A stretch of DNA of 5,005 bases from Burkholderiales bacterium (GTDB lineage Bacteria; Pseudomonadota; Gammaproteobacteria; Burkholderiales; Burkholderiaceae_D): NCBI GenBank assembly GCA_005800405.1, contig SYFN01000190.1:1-5005 (forward strand), in the 5' to 3' direction. The position numbers were made by a program, and so were the translations under genes. Positions within the stretch are counted from its first letter, which is position 1, and every line of letters starts with the position of its first letter. Below the pieces are notes generated by a model. The model searched no databases and had not been told where the DNA came from. It saw only the letters and a program-made list of their open reading frames with translations. Shown here one piece after another: positions 4,334-5,005 of this stretch.

Positions 4334-5005
4334 ATGAGCATCACGCTTCAATCCATTCGCGAAGCATTGTCCTTTGTGATTGACCCCAACACGGGAAAGG
4401 ATTTGCTCACATCGAAATCCGCAAAAAATATCCAGATCGATGGCGCGCACGTGTCGCTGGACGTTGAGCTGGGTTATCCAGCCAAAAGTCAGATTGAACC
4501 CATTCGCTCAGCAGTAACGACCGCGATCAGTGCGCTCTCGGGTGTGGGGCAGGTCAGCGTGAACGTCTATGCAAACATTGTTGCCCATAGCGTGCAGCGT
4601 GGCGTAAAACTGCTGCCGAATGTACGTAACATCATCGCGGTTGCCTCGGGCAAGGGGGGTGTCGGCAAATCCACGACGGCCGCCAATCTGGCATTGGCAT
4701 TGGCCGCTGAGGGCGCGACTGTCGGTCTGCTCGATGCGGATATCTACGGGCCCTCACAGCCCATGATGCTGGGTGTGTCAGGCAAGCCCGACAGCAAGGA
4801 TGGCAAGACGATGGAGCCACTCGAAGCGCATGGCCTGCAGATCGCCTCGATTGGTTTCATGATTGATCCGGACCAGCCCATGGTCTGGCGTGGCCCCATG
4901 GTCACGCAGGCGTTGCAGCAATTACTCGAGCTTACCAATTGGCGCGATCTGGATTATCTGGTGGTCGACATGCCGCCGGGCACGGGGGATATTCAGCTCA
5001 CGCTG
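4334..5005 (+). CDS. apbC: Iron-sulfur cluster carrier protein ApbC/Mrp (3' end outside window)
   Basis: The first 224 codons of an Mrp/NBP35-family P-loop ATPase are present and still open at the right edge; family members in this group have about 360 residues. The protein binds and transfers Fe-S clusters to target proteins in the cytoplasm in an ATP-dependent way. Residues ~5-80 form the N-terminal MIP18/DUF59-type domain. The ATPase domain then begins: deviant Walker A SGKGGVGKST at 105-114, switch region LLDADIYGPS at 132-141, the Mrp-typical MVWRGPM at 183-189, and the Walker B region DMPPGTGD at 212-219. The CxxC cluster-binding motif should follow beyond the window and cannot be checked. 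The start is supported by AGGAG at 4324-4328, five bases before the ATG. It is insulated from the transporter by a strong terminator, so it is probably independently expressed and functionally separate from the Mo/formate genes. Confidence 0.96.
   Translation, partial: MSITLQSIREALSFVIDPNTGKDLLTSKSAKNIQIDGAHVSLDVELGYPAKSQIEPIRSAVTTAISALSGVGQVSVNVYANIVAHSVQRGVKLLPNVRNIIAVASGKGGVGKSTTAANLALALAAEGATVGLLDADIYGPSQPMMLGVSGKPDSKDGKTMEPLEAHGLQIASIGFMIDPDQPMVWRGPMVTQALQQLLELTNWRDLDYLVVDMPPGTGDIQLTL

Noticed and set aside
1..5005. CRISPR array, tRNA, rRNA or insertion sequence
   Set aside because: I saw no regularly spaced repeats, cloverleaf-like sequence, rRNA motifs or transposase frame on either strand.

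Overview
The window looks like a Burkholderiales (betaproteobacterial) chromosome, perhaps from the Oxalobacteraceae. I infer this from moderate-to-high GC in the genes, the style of the ApbC/Mrp protein, and a ~560-residue oxalate/formate-type MFS transporter paired with a ModE-like regulator. The family assignments are firmer than the taxonomy.

Layout, left to right. (1) Positions 1-252 hold a small AT-rich reading frame of unknown function, open at the window's left edge. (2) Positions 253-568 have no convincing gene; they include a GC-richer patch with a startless open frame on the minus strand. (3) A two-gene minus-strand operon follows: an upstream one-component regulator (1177-2259, ModE/LysR-type winged helix-turn-helix plus a periplasmic-binding-protein-like domain) and mobA (569-1177, molybdenum cofactor guanylyltransferase). 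They share one base in a TAATG junction, preceded by a perfect A-AAA-AAA slippery heptamer. (4) A 153-bp divergent regulatory region (2260-2412) carries a good promoter for the regulator, two perfect inverted repeats and a strong ribosome binding site for the transporter. (5) On the plus strand lies an OFA-family (oxalate/formate antiporter) MFS transporter (2413-4089). It has an unusual periplasmic loop and an extra C-terminal membrane segment. (6) A strong intrinsic terminator (4188-4217) insulates it from (7) the apbC/mrp gene (4334 to the right edge, incomplete), a P-loop ATPase that carries Fe-S clusters.

How they fit together (inference). MobA attaches GMP to molybdopterin, giving the guanine dinucleotide cofactor used by formate dehydrogenases and other DMSO-reductase-family enzymes. 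The OFA transporter probably moves formate, oxalate or a similar small carboxylate. The regulator between them probably senses a small ligand (molybdate or the carboxylate) and controls both directions from the shared intergenic region. The set therefore looks like an accessory module for formate or oxalate metabolism, but no formate dehydrogenase gene lies in the window. ApbC is a separate housekeeping gene. The best candidates for something under-described are the possible regulator-MobA frameshift fusion and the transporter's fused C-terminal membrane segment.
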